64,000 nt of DNA from Rhodococcoides trifolii (GTDB lineage Bacteria; Actinomycetota; Actinomycetes; Mycobacteriales; Mycobacteriaceae), in the NCBI RefSeq assembly GCF_014635345.1, contig NZ_BMCU01000004.1, forward strand, positions 1 to 64,000. Reading direction: 5' to 3'. The first letter of the stretch is position 1; the number at the start of each line of letters is the position of its first letter. Shown here piece by piece: positions 1-10,100 of this stretch. Below the pieces are notes generated by a model. The model was not told the origin of the DNA. It saw nothing but the letters and a program-made list of their open reading frames with translations, and did no database searches. A program made the translations under genes and the position numbers.

Positions 1-1155
1 GCGGCGGCCGTGCGCGACGGGGTGATCACCGACGAGCATGTGTCGATCGTGAGCAAGTTCTTCAAGGAGCTGTCCGAGGAGGTGGACCTCGAGACCCGCG
101 CGAATGCGGAGGCGCAGTTGGGGACGTTGTCCCGCTCGTTGCGGCCGCGGGAGTTCGAGGCGGCAGCGGATCGGTTGGCGCGGTCGATCGACGAGGACGG
201 CCCGGAGCCGAAGGACAAGAAGGGCAAAGAACGCACGCCGTTCGTGTCGTTCGGAAAGCAGGGCAAGGACGGGTTGACACCGGCACGGGGTCTGCTCGAT
301 TCGGAGATGTTGGCGGCGGCGCAGGCGTTGGATGCGAAGTACGGCAAACCCGGAGCGAAAACCACCGACACCGACGACGACAAGGCCGGCAGGAACAAGA
401 GCAACCAGGACAAGAAGCCGGGCGCAGACCTCGAGCTGGACCTCGACGACATGGACGACGACGTCACCGGTGTCGACGGCACGGACGCCGACACCGCGTC
501 CCCCACCCCCGCCGATCCGCCCCGCTGGGATCTGCGTTCCGCCGGTGAGCGTCGCCACGACGCGTTGAAGGTGATCCTGCGCAGCTACCTCGCGTCGGGG
601 CGAGCGGGGAAGCACCGCGGGGTCGCGTGTGCGCCGATCGTGACGATGACGTTGGCGCAGTTGGAGGCGGCGTCGGGGATGGCGCTCACCGCGACGGGGT
701 CGAGCATCGCGGTGCGTGATGCGCTGCGGATGGCGTCGGGTCAGCACGCGTTCCTGCTGCTGCTCGACGAGCACGAACGGCCGTTGTATCTCGGGCGGAC
801 CAGGAGGTTGGGCAGCGAGGCCCAGCGGTTGGTGCTCTACGCGACCGAACGAGGCTGCAGTTTCCCTGGCTGCAGCAAACCTGGGGTGTGGTGCCAGGTG
901 CACCACACCGATGAATGGGTGGTCGACGACGGGATGACCGACATCGACACCCTCACCTTGGTGTGCGAGGAGCATCACCGCATCGTCGGGCCGGGGGACA
1001 ACGACTGGGCGACAACGATTGCCGGCGACGATCACCCCTATCCGGGCCGGACGCTGTGGCACCCACCGAAAGCATGGGACAGTTCTCGGACCGGGCGGGT
1101 GAACCATTTCCACCACCCACAAGAGCTGCTGTATCCACCGAAAGAGCAACACTGA
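1..1155 (+). CDS. DUF222/HNH endonuclease-domain protein (13E12 family), 5'-truncated
   Basis: The reading frame is open from the first base, so the true start lies upstream of the window. The C-terminal third carries a recognisable HNH nuclease module: a CSFPGC zinc knuckle near nt 853-870, a CQVHHTDEW segment near nt 892-918 and a C-x2-EHH segment near nt 964-978. The middle is an acidic, Lys/Asp-rich low-complexity linker, as is usual in actinobacterial DUF222-HNH ('13E12 repeat') proteins. These occur in many copies per genome in Rhodococcus and mycobacteria and their role is not established. A metal-dependent nuclease activity is inferred from the intact His/Cys motifs. Confidence 0.85.
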   Translation, partial: AAAVRDGVITDEHVSIVSKFFKELSEEVDLETRANAEAQLGTLSRSLRPREFEAAADRLARSIDEDGPEPKDKKGKERTPFVSFGKQGKDGLTPARGLLDSEMLAAAQALDAKYGKPGAKTTDTDDDKAGRNKSNQDKKPGADLELDLDDMDDDVTGVDGTDADTASPTPADPPRWDLRSAGERRHDALKVILRSYLASGRAGKHRGVACAPIVTMTLAQLEAASGMALTATGSSIAVRDALRMASGQHAFLLLLDEHERPLYLGRTRRLGSEAQRLVLYATERGCSFPGCSKPGVWCQVHHTDEWVVDDGMTDIDTLTLVCEEHHRIVGPGDNDWATTIAGDDHPYPGRTLWHPPKAWDSSRTGRVNHFHHPQELLYPPKEQH

Positions 1156-1181
1156 CAACAACTCCCGCGGGAGAAGTCTGT

Positions 1182-2162
1182 CTACCCGCCGTCCACCACC
1201 ATCATCATCGCCGTCGCCCGCGCCCGGTTCTCGATCGAGTCGACGGCAAATCCGAGCTTGGTCGACAGCTTCGTCAGCCGGTGCGCGACGCTGCTGTGAT
1301 GCAGGTGCAGACGGTCGGCGGCGGCGCGGTAGGTGCCCGACTGCAGGTATGTGCGAAGTGTCGCAACCAGTTCGGAATCCACGTCGGCCACCCGCACGAG
1401 GTCCGGGATGCTGTCGCGGCCGATGCCGGGCATCAGCAGGTTCAGTGCGCCGAGATCGACCGCGTCGACGACGGGTCGGATGTCGGACGTTTGGCTCCGG
1501 GCGAAGCGGGCGCTGACGATCATGCGGTGAATGTCGCGCGCCGGTGCCGGGAGCGAAATGCCCACGGATGAACCGTCGACAACACCTGGATCGGTGACGA
1601 TGTGCAGCACCTCCGAGTCCACCGTCACTGCAACCGATGTGCCTGCCGTAGCCACGGTGAGCGGACGATCAGCCACGACGACACGCACCGCCGCGGCCGG
1701 ATCGATTCCGAGTGCTGCGCAGGACGCGAGTGCTGTCATCGCGTCGGAGGGGAACAACAGGTCGGTGGTGAAGTCCTCCTTCGTCCGAGTTCGGCTCGGT
1801 TGCAGAATGATGGCTGTTGTCAACGCCATTCGGTCGACGAGCATGTCATCGAGGGGCAGCGCCGGTCCCTGACGTTCGATCCACACGGCGCCCACGACCA
1901 CATCGTCGACAACCACGTCCTTGGAGGACGACGGCGGACGGACGGGTTGAGGGGACCACCGCCCGCGCGGATCACATCGCCTGGCCTCGGGCCGCCCCGG
2001 AACATCCATGCCGACGACACAATCGGCGAGGGCAGCACTGGCTCGCATCATTGCCGCGGTGTCGGCGCCGTGCCGGATCAGCGCGTCGAAGTAATCGATC
2101 ACCCGTACCAGGCCCGCGGAGTTCGCATCGAGCTCCGCGAGCCGGTACATCAGTCCTTGCAT
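1182..2162 (-). CDS. PucR-type transcriptional regulator
   Basis: This 326-residue protein ends in a PucR-family helix-turn-helix: the last ~55 residues contain the pattern TYRAAADRLHLHHSSVAHRL, typical of the C-terminal DNA-binding domain of PucR/CdaR regulators. The N-terminal part looks like a GAF-like sensory region, without a clear ligand clue. The ATG start lies 9 nt after the stop of the upstream alpha/beta hydrolase on the same strand, so the two genes are probably cotranscribed and the regulator may control the hydrolase. The effector is unknown. Confidence 0.75.
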   Translation of the reverse strand: MQGLMYRLAELDANSAGLVRVIDYFDALIRHGADTAAMMRASAALADCVVGMDVPGRPEARRCDPRGRWSPQPVRPPSSSKDVVVDDVVVGAVWIERQGPALPLDDMLVDRMALTTAIILQPSRTRTKEDFTTDLLFPSDAMTALASCAALGIDPAAAVRVVVADRPLTVATAGTSVAVTVDSEVLHIVTDPGVVDGSSVGISLPAPARDIHRMIVSARFARSQTSDIRPVVDAVDLGALNLLMPGIGRDSIPDLVRVADVDSELVATLRTYLQSGTYRAAADRLHLHHSSVAHRLTKLSTKLGFAVDSIENRARATAMMMVVDGG

Positions 2163-2171
2163 CTACCGAAG

Positions 2172-3140
2172 CTACGAGGTGGCAGCGAGCGTGCGCAAGC
2201 CTCTCCGGAGCGCATCGAGGGCCTCTGCGTGTCCGCGCACGGAGACCTCCGCCGTAGCGAGCAGCGCGGAGCCGTGGAATGTACCGGGGAATGAGTGCAA
2301 TTCGACGCTGACGCCCGCCTGCAGCAACCGCACCGCGTAGTCGATGCCCTCGTCGCGCAGTGGGTCCAGCTCCATGGTGCACAGGTACGTGGGCGGCAGA
2401 CCACTCAGATCGGTGGCGCGAGACGGCGCGCCGTAGCTGGAGACGTTCTGGTCGTCGGGTCCGGAGTAGGAGTCACCGAGGTAGAACTTCCAGGAGTTGA
2501 TGGCGTTGGGTCGATTCCACATGGGGGTGTCGACGAAGGCAGTCATCGAGGGAGTGGTCAGTCTGTCGTCCAGCTCGGGGATCTCGAGGAGCTGGAACGC
2601 TACGGGCACGCCTTCGTCGCGAGCTTTCAGGACCGTGCCGGCCGCGAGCCCGCCGCCGGCACTCTGTCCGCCGACGGCGATGCGGGCGGGGTCGATGCCC
2701 AGTTCGTCCGCGTGCGAGTGCACGTACTGTAGGGCCGCGAAGCAGTCGTTCAGCGGGCCGGGGAACGGCGTCTCCGGCGCTAAGCGGTACTCGACGTTGG
2801 CAACCGCGAATCCAAGTTCTCTCGCGACGTCGACGCAATAAGGATCGCTGGATTGTGCTGTGCCGATGGCGAATCCACCACCGTGGATCCACACCAGGAC
2901 CGGGAGCGGTCCGGACGCGTTCTGCGGCGTGATGAAGCGAATCGTGACCTCCGGGTCCCCGTTCAGTCCGGGAACGGCGATCTCACGGAGGTCGACGCCG
3001 TCATAGGAAAGGTCGGTCATCATGGCCGCGAGAAGGCCGTCGAAGGTGGTGCGGGCAGCGGGCACGTCCGCGAAATCGAGGCTGGGCAGCATGGTGACCG
3101 CGGCAGCGAGTTCGGGATCGAGAGTAGGAAAAGTTGTCAT
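2172..3140 (-). CDS. alpha/beta hydrolase of the hormone-sensitive-lipase (HSL) type
   Basis: This is a 322-residue esterase-like protein. It shows the HSL-family oxyanion motif HGGG (about residues 86-89) and the nucleophile elbow GQSAGG with Ser near residue 160. A Glu/Asp and His pair follow in the C-terminal third, with the His in the segment 'FPGTFHGS'. It has no signal peptide, so it is probably cytoplasmic. Family members hydrolyse short-chain esters; the substrate here cannot be read from the sequence. I chose the ATG of MTTFPTL. The longer open frame upstream reads as low-complexity Arg/Pro-rich noise, and a GGAG lies just before this ATG. It is followed by a PucR-type regulator 9 nt downstream. 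Confidence 0.85.
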   Translation of the reverse strand: MTTFPTLDPELAAAVTMLPSLDFADVPAARTTFDGLLAAMMTDLSYDGVDLREIAVPGLNGDPEVTIRFITPQNASGPLPVLVWIHGGGFAIGTAQSSDPYCVDVARELGFAVANVEYRLAPETPFPGPLNDCFAALQYVHSHADELGIDPARIAVGGQSAGGGLAAGTVLKARDEGVPVAFQLLEIPELDDRLTTPSMTAFVDTPMWNRPNAINSWKFYLGDSYSGPDDQNVSSYGAPSRATDLSGLPPTYLCTMELDPLRDEGIDYAVRLLQAGVSVELHSFPGTFHGSALLATAEVSVRGHAEALDALRRGLRTLAATS

Positions 3141-3231
3141 GCGCTCCATCATGCGCGTGAGTGTGTGCTGCGTCACTCGTCGCGTGGAGGGTATTGGGCG
3201 CCGACCGTCCGACGGGCGTCGGAATGCGAAC

Positions 3232-3261
3232 GCCCCGCGGCTCGTGCGTGAGCAGCGGGGC
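3232..3261 (-). terminator. hairpin terminator of the hsp20 operon
   Basis: This is an inverted repeat with 7-bp arms (GCCCCGC / GCGGGGC) and an inner GCTC/GAGC extension. It lies 13 nt past the stop of the 45-residue ORF that follows hsp20. There is no clear U tract, as is common in actinobacteria. Confidence 0.5.
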
Positions 3262-3274
3262 ATCCGGGGTGTAT

Positions 3275-3412
3275 TCAAGCGACCAGATCAGGTGGCACGG
3301 TCCGCGCCTGATCGAGCAGGTCGGCTTCGGACGCTTCCAACGAACTCGAGTTCACGACTGCGGTCCACCATTCTGCGGTCTCGGGTGATTCGTGCCAGAC
3401 GACGGCCTCCAT
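3275..3412 (-). CDS. small protein of 45 residues downstream of hsp20
   Basis: This is an ATG start preceded by a strong GGGAGG ribosome-binding site at 4-nt spacing, 35 nt after the hsp20 stop on the same strand, and followed by a hairpin. The peptide starts MEAVVWHESPETAEWW and is acidic, with no signal peptide or membrane segment. I do not recognise a family. Position and the good ribosome-binding site argue that it is translated as part of the heat-shock transcript; the function is unknown. Confidence 0.55.
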   Translation of the reverse strand: MEAVVWHESPETAEWWTAVVNSSSLEASEADLLDQARTVPPDLVA

Positions 3413-3447
3413 CAAACCTCCCTTCCTGGAGCGACTCCTTCGGTCCC

Positions 3448-3891
3448 TCAGCTCGACGAACCCACGTCCAGCTTCTTCGCCTCGGACGACCGCTCGACCT
3501 GAATGCGCCGCGGCTTCGCGCGTTCTGCGAGCGGGATGGTCACGGAGAGAACGCCGTTGTCGTAAGCCGCGCTGATGCGTTCGGGATCGACACCCTCGCC
3601 GAGGGACAGCTGACGACGGTAGGTGCCGGCGAAACGTTCGGACGTCACCCACGACACTCCTTCGTCTCCGGGAGCAGTGCGATGCGCCGTCAGGGTCAGG
3701 GTGCCGTGATCGACGTCGACGTCGATGGAGCCGGGATCCACGCCTGGAAGGTCGGCCGAGAGCACGTAATGGTCGTCGACCTTGTACAGATCCATGGGCA
3801 TGAACTGGGGAGCGCGAGCGGATCCGGGGGTCGTTCCGAGCAGTCCGGTGGTCAGGGCATCGAGGTCACGGAACGGGTCGAAGCGAAGCAC
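3448..3891 (-). CDS. small heat-shock protein, Hsp20/alpha-crystallin family
   Basis: This 147-residue protein is a cytoplasmic ATP-independent chaperone of the Hsp20 family. It has a short N-terminal arm, an alpha-crystallin domain at about residues 40-135 including the 'SADLPGVDPGSIDV' strand region, and the conserved 'GVLSVTIP' edge strand near residue 115. The start is GTG (MLRFDPF), placed 9 nt after an AGGAGG ribosome-binding site. Upstream lies a CIRCE operator that overlaps the -35/-10 elements, so control by the HrcA repressor is expected. That differs from HspR control of many actinobacterial hsp20 genes. A 45-residue ORF follows. Confidence 0.93.
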   Translation of the reverse strand: MLRFDPFRDLDALTTGLLGTTPGSARAPQFMPMDLYKVDDHYVLSADLPGVDPGSIDVDVDHGTLTLTAHRTAPGDEGVSWVTSERFAGTYRRQLSLGEGVDPERISAAYDNGVLSVTIPLAERAKPRRIQVERSSEAKKLDVGSSS

Positions 3892-3961
3892 AGCAACACA
3901 CCTCCTATGTACCTAGTGTGCCCACCCCTTCGGTGGGCAGCCATCTCACTGTGCGGGTCCG

Positions 3962-3991
3962 AGATTAGCACTCTCCATGCGAGAGTGCCAA
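3962..3991 (-). promoter_or_regulatory. CIRCE (HrcA) operator overlapping the hsp20 promoter
   Basis: The plus strand reads TTAGCACTC (3965-3973), nine bases, then GAGTGCCAA (3983-3991). This matches the CIRCE consensus TTAGCACTC-N9-GAGTGCTAA at 17 of 18 arm positions. On the minus strand a -35 TTGGCA (3986-3991) and a -10 TAATCT (3962-3967), separated by 18 bp, sit inside the operator, so HrcA binding would block RNA polymerase directly. It lies about 70 bp upstream of the hsp20 GTG. Confidence 0.9.
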
Positions 3992-4047
3992 GAACTATTT
4001 ACGACTTATTTTGTTCGATGATGATGCAGGACAGCTGGACTGGGCAT

Positions 4048-5571
<1,524 letters not shown>

Positions 5572-5632
5572 CTATAAGTTGGAAGGGGAAAGGGATGGTG
5601 GCGACGAGGGCCGCAGCCGTTAGGCTCGACGA

Positions 5633-6343
5633 ATGATCTCGAAGTCGTCACCGAGTGCCGTGGGTATCGTTCTCGCCGCAGGGAGTGGTACGCGAGTCGG
5701 TGCGAAAGGCAACAAGGCGTACCTTCCGCTGGCGGGCAAGAAAATGGTGTCGTGGACACTTCGGATGCTGTCTGGCGCAAGTGAATTGGACCGTCTGCTG
5801 CTCGTGGTGCGTCACGACGAGGTCGATCTCGCTCGCGAGACTGTGACCGCCGACGTTCCCGATATCGAGGTGGAGATCGTCGTGGGCGGACGCTCGCGTC
5901 ACGAATCGGAGTTCAACGCTCTTACGTTCCTGGCCGATGACATTCGCAGCGGATCGATCGACGTCGTGTTGATTCACGACGCCGCACGCCCCCTCGCCGG
6001 GCCGGACATGATGAGCACCGCCGTGTCGGTCGCCCGCGAATTCGGTGGATCCCTGCCGGCTGTTCCAGCGGACGATCTCGTCGAGATCGACGACGGCGCG
6101 GTGCGCACCGACGTGCTGGACCGAACGCTGGTGAGAGTGCAGTCACCGCAAGCATTTCGGGCCCCCGAACTGCTGGACGCCTACATCCGGTCGGAGGCGG
6201 ACGCATTCGAGGGGACGGACACCTCGTCCTGCGTCGAGCACTACACCGATCTGGACGTTCGCACTTTTCCCGGCAGTAGTCGCAACCTCAAAGTCACCTA
6301 TGCGCATGATGTGGTGCTGGCCGAAAGATTGTTGTCGAGTTAG
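5633..6343 (+). CDS. IspD-family cytidylyltransferase-like protein
   Basis: This 236-residue Rossmann-like nucleotidyltransferase has the IspD/TarI signature LAAGSGTR at residues 14-21, a downstream Lys in 'GNKAYLPLAG', the HDAARPL motif near residue 119 and 'NLKVTYAHD' near the C-terminus. These residues bind CTP and the sugar/polyol phosphate in MEP cytidylyltransferase. The gene is not beside ispF, as authentic ispD usually is. It instead faces a second, degenerate IspD-like gene (4-bp convergent overlap) and precedes an NRPS. A role in activating a phosphorylated alcohol as a CDP-derivative is inferred; it could still be the cell's only IspD. Confidence 0.75.
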   Translation: MISKSSPSAVGIVLAAGSGTRVGAKGNKAYLPLAGKKMVSWTLRMLSGASELDRLLLVVRHDEVDLARETVTADVPDIEVEIVVGGRSRHESEFNALTFLADDIRSGSIDVVLIHDAARPLAGPDMMSTAVSVAREFGGSLPAVPADDLVEIDDGAVRTDVLDRTLVRVQSPQAFRAPELLDAYIRSEADAFEGTDTSSCVEHYTDLDVRTFPGSSRNLKVTYAHDVVLAERLLSS

Positions 6344-6969
6344 AGATTGGCAAGGATGGCTTCCGCGAGCGCTGTGTCGCGTGGAGCGCGGATCTCCAGA
6401 CCGTGGGGGTCACCGTCGACCATGGTGATCGCAATGCCGGTGGTCAGAGCGTGAACGACCTCGTCGGTACCGGCGTCGACCGCCCGGCGCAGAACCGACG
6501 TGGTCATTCCTCGCGGAAACTGGATGGAGCGCAGGGTCGACCGGTCCACTGTCGCAACCACACTGCCGTTGTCGTCTACAGATTTGACGCTGTCGACGAC
6601 GACCAGCGTCGGAACGACCAGCTCGTTGTCGGCCGCCAACGCAGTCAGCACGCGATCGAGTACGGCGCGCGGTGTCAGTGGTCGCAAAAGCTCGTGTACG
6701 ACAACGTGATCGGCGTCGGCAATGGACTTCAGGCCGGCGCGGAGACAGTCGACCCGCGTCGCGGGTCCATCGACCTCGACCACCTCGACCCCGTCCGGGG
6801 CGCAGGCCCTGGCCTCGGCTGCTTGTGTCCGGGCGACCGGCACCACCACGGTGGCGAATCCGCGAGCCATTGCCTCGAGGCAGTGTGCGAGTGGCGGGCG
6901 GCCGGAGACGAGGCCGAAGGGGGACCCGGAAGGGACCGGGATCAGCAGCGATCCTTCGTGGCCTGGCAT
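6340..6969 (-). CDS. degenerate IspD-like nucleotidyltransferase-fold protein
   Basis: This 209-residue protein has the IspD length and fold pattern, and its C-terminal 'DPHGLEIRAPRDTALAEAIL' parallels the IspD tail. The N-terminal nucleotide-binding loop is altered: 'PVPSGSPFGLVSG' stands where LAAGxGxR is expected, and HDAARPL is replaced by HELLRPL. Catalysis as a cytidylyltransferase is therefore doubtful. It may be a regulatory or partner subunit of the intact paralogue at 5633, with which it overlaps tail to tail. It points away from the NRPS, so the two IspD-like genes are not on one transcript. Confidence 0.6.
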   Translation of the reverse strand: MPGHEGSLLIPVPSGSPFGLVSGRPPLAHCLEAMARGFATVVVPVARTQAAEARACAPDGVEVVEVDGPATRVDCLRAGLKSIADADHVVVHELLRPLTPRAVLDRVLTALAADNELVVPTLVVVDSVKSVDDNGSVVATVDRSTLRSIQFPRGMTTSVLRRAVDAGTDEVVHALTTGIAITMVDGDPHGLEIRAPRDTALAEAILANL

Positions 6970-7166
6970 GGACAGATGCTATCCACACGTCGAACAAAGC
7001 CGATGCCCGACGGGCAAAAAGCGGCTTCTAGTTGAAAAAACGATCACAGTCAAGGGATCGAGTCGAGCATCTCGATATCAAACGGGGATGAAGTTTGTTA
7101 CGTTGGCGGGGCATTCTCGGGGTGAGTTTGGCATGACGGAGGCGGGAAAGCCGTCCGGGGGGAACT
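6970..7166 (+). promoter_or_regulatory. intergenic region upstream of the NRPS, with a short inverted repeat
   Basis: This 197-bp region separates the minus-strand IspD-like gene from the NRPS and should carry both promoters. It has an AT-richer core near 7031-7110. There is a 6-bp inverted repeat, ATCGAG (7057-7062) and CTCGAT (7071-7076), that could be a repressor site. A GGGGGG run precedes the NRPS GTG. No -35/-10 pair is convincing. Confidence 0.3.
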
Positions 7167-10100
7167 GTGACCGACTCGATTCAGATCTCTGGTGTCTCGT
7201 CGGTGGACGACGATTACCAGGAACCGTTCGATTTGACGACCGCGCAATACGGGATGTGGCTGGCCCAGCAGCTGCACCCGCACTCCACCCACAGCGTGTC
7301 GCACTACATGGACATCCGCGGCGACCTGGACTTCGACCTCCTGGTCGAGTCGATGCGCATCGCAGCCGTCGAAACAGGTTCGCTCCTGACGCGCCTCATC
7401 GCCCCCGGCGATTCGGAGGACGGGCCGCACACGGTCCGCCAGGTGCTCGAGTTCGCGACCATGCCGGACGAGTTGGAACACGTCGATCTGTCGAACGAGC
7501 CGGATCCGATCGCCAGCGCCCGTGCGTGGATGAACGCGGAGTTCACCGCCGAGATCGACATGTACAAGGGACCGCTCTGCCGAACCGCGATTCTGACGGT
7601 CGGCCCGCAGCACTACTACTGGTACGCACGGGCCCACCACGTCGTGATCGACGGATTCGGGTCGGCGGTGGTCGCACTGCGGACCGCCGAGGTCTACACC
7701 GCTCTGCAGCGCGGAGAGACACCGCCGACGGCGAAGTCGCGTCATCCGCGGGCATTCCTGGAGGCCGAGGCAAAGTACCGCGCGTCGAATCGCATCGACA
7801 AGGATCGCGCGTACTGGGCGGACATCTCGTCGGGGCTGCCCGAGCCGGTGTCGTTCTCGGGGCGGTCGGCCGAGCCGTCGTCGTTCAACCATCGGTGCGA
7901 CAAGACGCTGGATCTGCGGACCGACCGCGCTCTGAACATTGCCGCGGACACGCACGGGACGACGGTCGCAGCTTTGGTCGTCGCGGCGTTCTCGGCCTAC
8001 CTCGCGCGGGCGACGGACACCGAGGACGTCGTTCTCTCGCTGCCCATGGCAGCACGGGTCACTGCGTGGGCGAGGTCGTCGGCAACCATGACCGCGAACG
8101 CCGTTCCCATCGGAGCTCACGTCGGATCGTCCACGACCATCGCCGAACTGGTTGCCGCCGTGGGCAACCGGATCGGCAATGCGCTGCGGCACCAGCTGCT
8201 CCCCGCGTCGGAGATCGCCGGTGACCTCCGCGCGTCGGGCGCAACCACGGGTCCGACGATCAACCTCATGCTTTTCGGTGACGAAATCCGTCTGGGCGAA
8301 CTCGACGCGAGGCTGGACCTGCTGACGTCCGGACCGACGGCCGACATGGCCGTCACCGTGCACACCAACTCGGTCACCGGTCAGATGCGCGTCGACATCG
8401 AAGGCAACCCGGCCACCTACGAACTCGCGGACATCGAGTTGCACAGCGGACGGTTCGCACGCTTTCTGCACCATTTCGTGACCCGCCATCCCGACAGTGC
8501 GGTCGCGTCGATCGACCTGTTGACCGAGTCCGACCGCCGACTTCTGCTGCAGGAGTGGAACGGTGGCAAATCCGCCGACTTGGCGACGCTCCCGGAGATC
8601 TTCGGACGCGGTGTACTGCGGGCTCCCGATCGCCCCGCGATCGTCGACGGTGAAACCGTGGTGGATTACCGCGAGCTCGACCGGCGTTCCAATGCTCTGG
8701 CGCGGGCGTTGATCGAACTGGGTGTCGGGCCGGATGTGCCGGTGGCGGTGGTCCTTCCGCGATCACACGCCTCGGTCACCATGGTCTGGGCCATCACCAA
8801 AGCGGGCGGGGTGTACGTTCCGATCGACCCGGCTCATCCGGTGGACCGGATCGAGCAGACCCTTCTCGATTGTGGTGCACGCGTGGGTGTCACGACGGGC
8901 GATCGGGCGGAATTGCTCTCGGTCGACATCGAATGGATCGACGTCGCCGACGATGCAGTGGCCGCCGATTTCTCGGCGCGTCCTATCACCGATTCCGACC
9001 GTCTGCGACCCCTGACTCTGGACAACCTCGCGTACCTGATCTACACCTCGGGAAGCACGGGAGTCCCGAAGGGTGTCGCCGTGACGCACCGCGGTATCGG
9101 ACCGATCGCCGACGCTGCCATCGAGGCGCACGGCATCACCGTCGGGTCACGTGTGATGCATTTCGTGTCACCGGGTTTCGACGCGTCGGTCCTCGAGATG
9201 TTCCTGGCGTTCGGCGCCGGCGGCACGTTGGTCGTCCTCCCCACCGGTGTCTACGGCGGAGACGAACTGGGGGCATTGCTGACCGAACACTGCATCGACG
9301 CGGGCTTCATCACCCCGTCCGCGCTCGCCACCGTCTCGCCAAAGGACGGATCCACGCTGGTCGCCATCGGCGTCGGCGGGGACGCGGTTCCTGCTGCCCT
9401 GGTCGATGATTGGGCTCCGGGCCGCCGCATGATCGACGTATACGGGCCCACCGAGACGACGGTCGCGGTCACCCTCGGCACCCTCGAAGCGGGGAGAAAG
9501 GTCGCGCTCGGCAGACCCATCGACGGTATCCGCGCCTACGTTCTGGACAGCGCCTTGTCGCCGACACCACCCGGGTGCGTGGGTGAGCTCTACATCGGCG
9601 GCACCGGGGTCGCCCGGGGTTACCACGACCGCCCGGGTCTGACCGCGGGCCGGTTCGTTGCCGACCCGTTCGGGAACGGCCGCCTGTACCGGACCGGTGA
9701 TCTCGTCAGATGGACTGCAGCAGGCGAGCTTTCGTACGTCGGTCGCCGCGACCACCAGGTCAAGGTGCGTGGATTCCGCATCGAACTGGGCGAAATCGAA
9801 GAAGCGCTGCGGTCCCACGCGTCGGTGTCCGACGCGGTCGTCGTCGTGCAGGGTGAAGGCCTCGCACGCACACTCGTGGGATACGTGGTTCCCGACGCTG
9901 ACACGACCTTGGATCCGGACGAGGTCACGGCGTCGCTGGTCGGCATTCTTCCGGCGTACATGGTGCCCCACCGGGTGATGGTGCTGGATTCGTTCGAGCT
10001 GAATGCCAACGGCAAGGTCGACCGCCGCCGGCTGCCCGTACCGGGTGAGCGAGCAGTCGTCAGCAGCCGCGAACCGCAGACGCCACAAGAGATCGCCGTG

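Noticed and set aside
915..1571. Plus-frame ORF containing a His-rich HHHHHRRR stretch
   Set aside because: The stretch arises from CACCATCATC repeats opposite the C-terminal Met-Met-Met region of the PucR gene; it is not a metal-binding protein.
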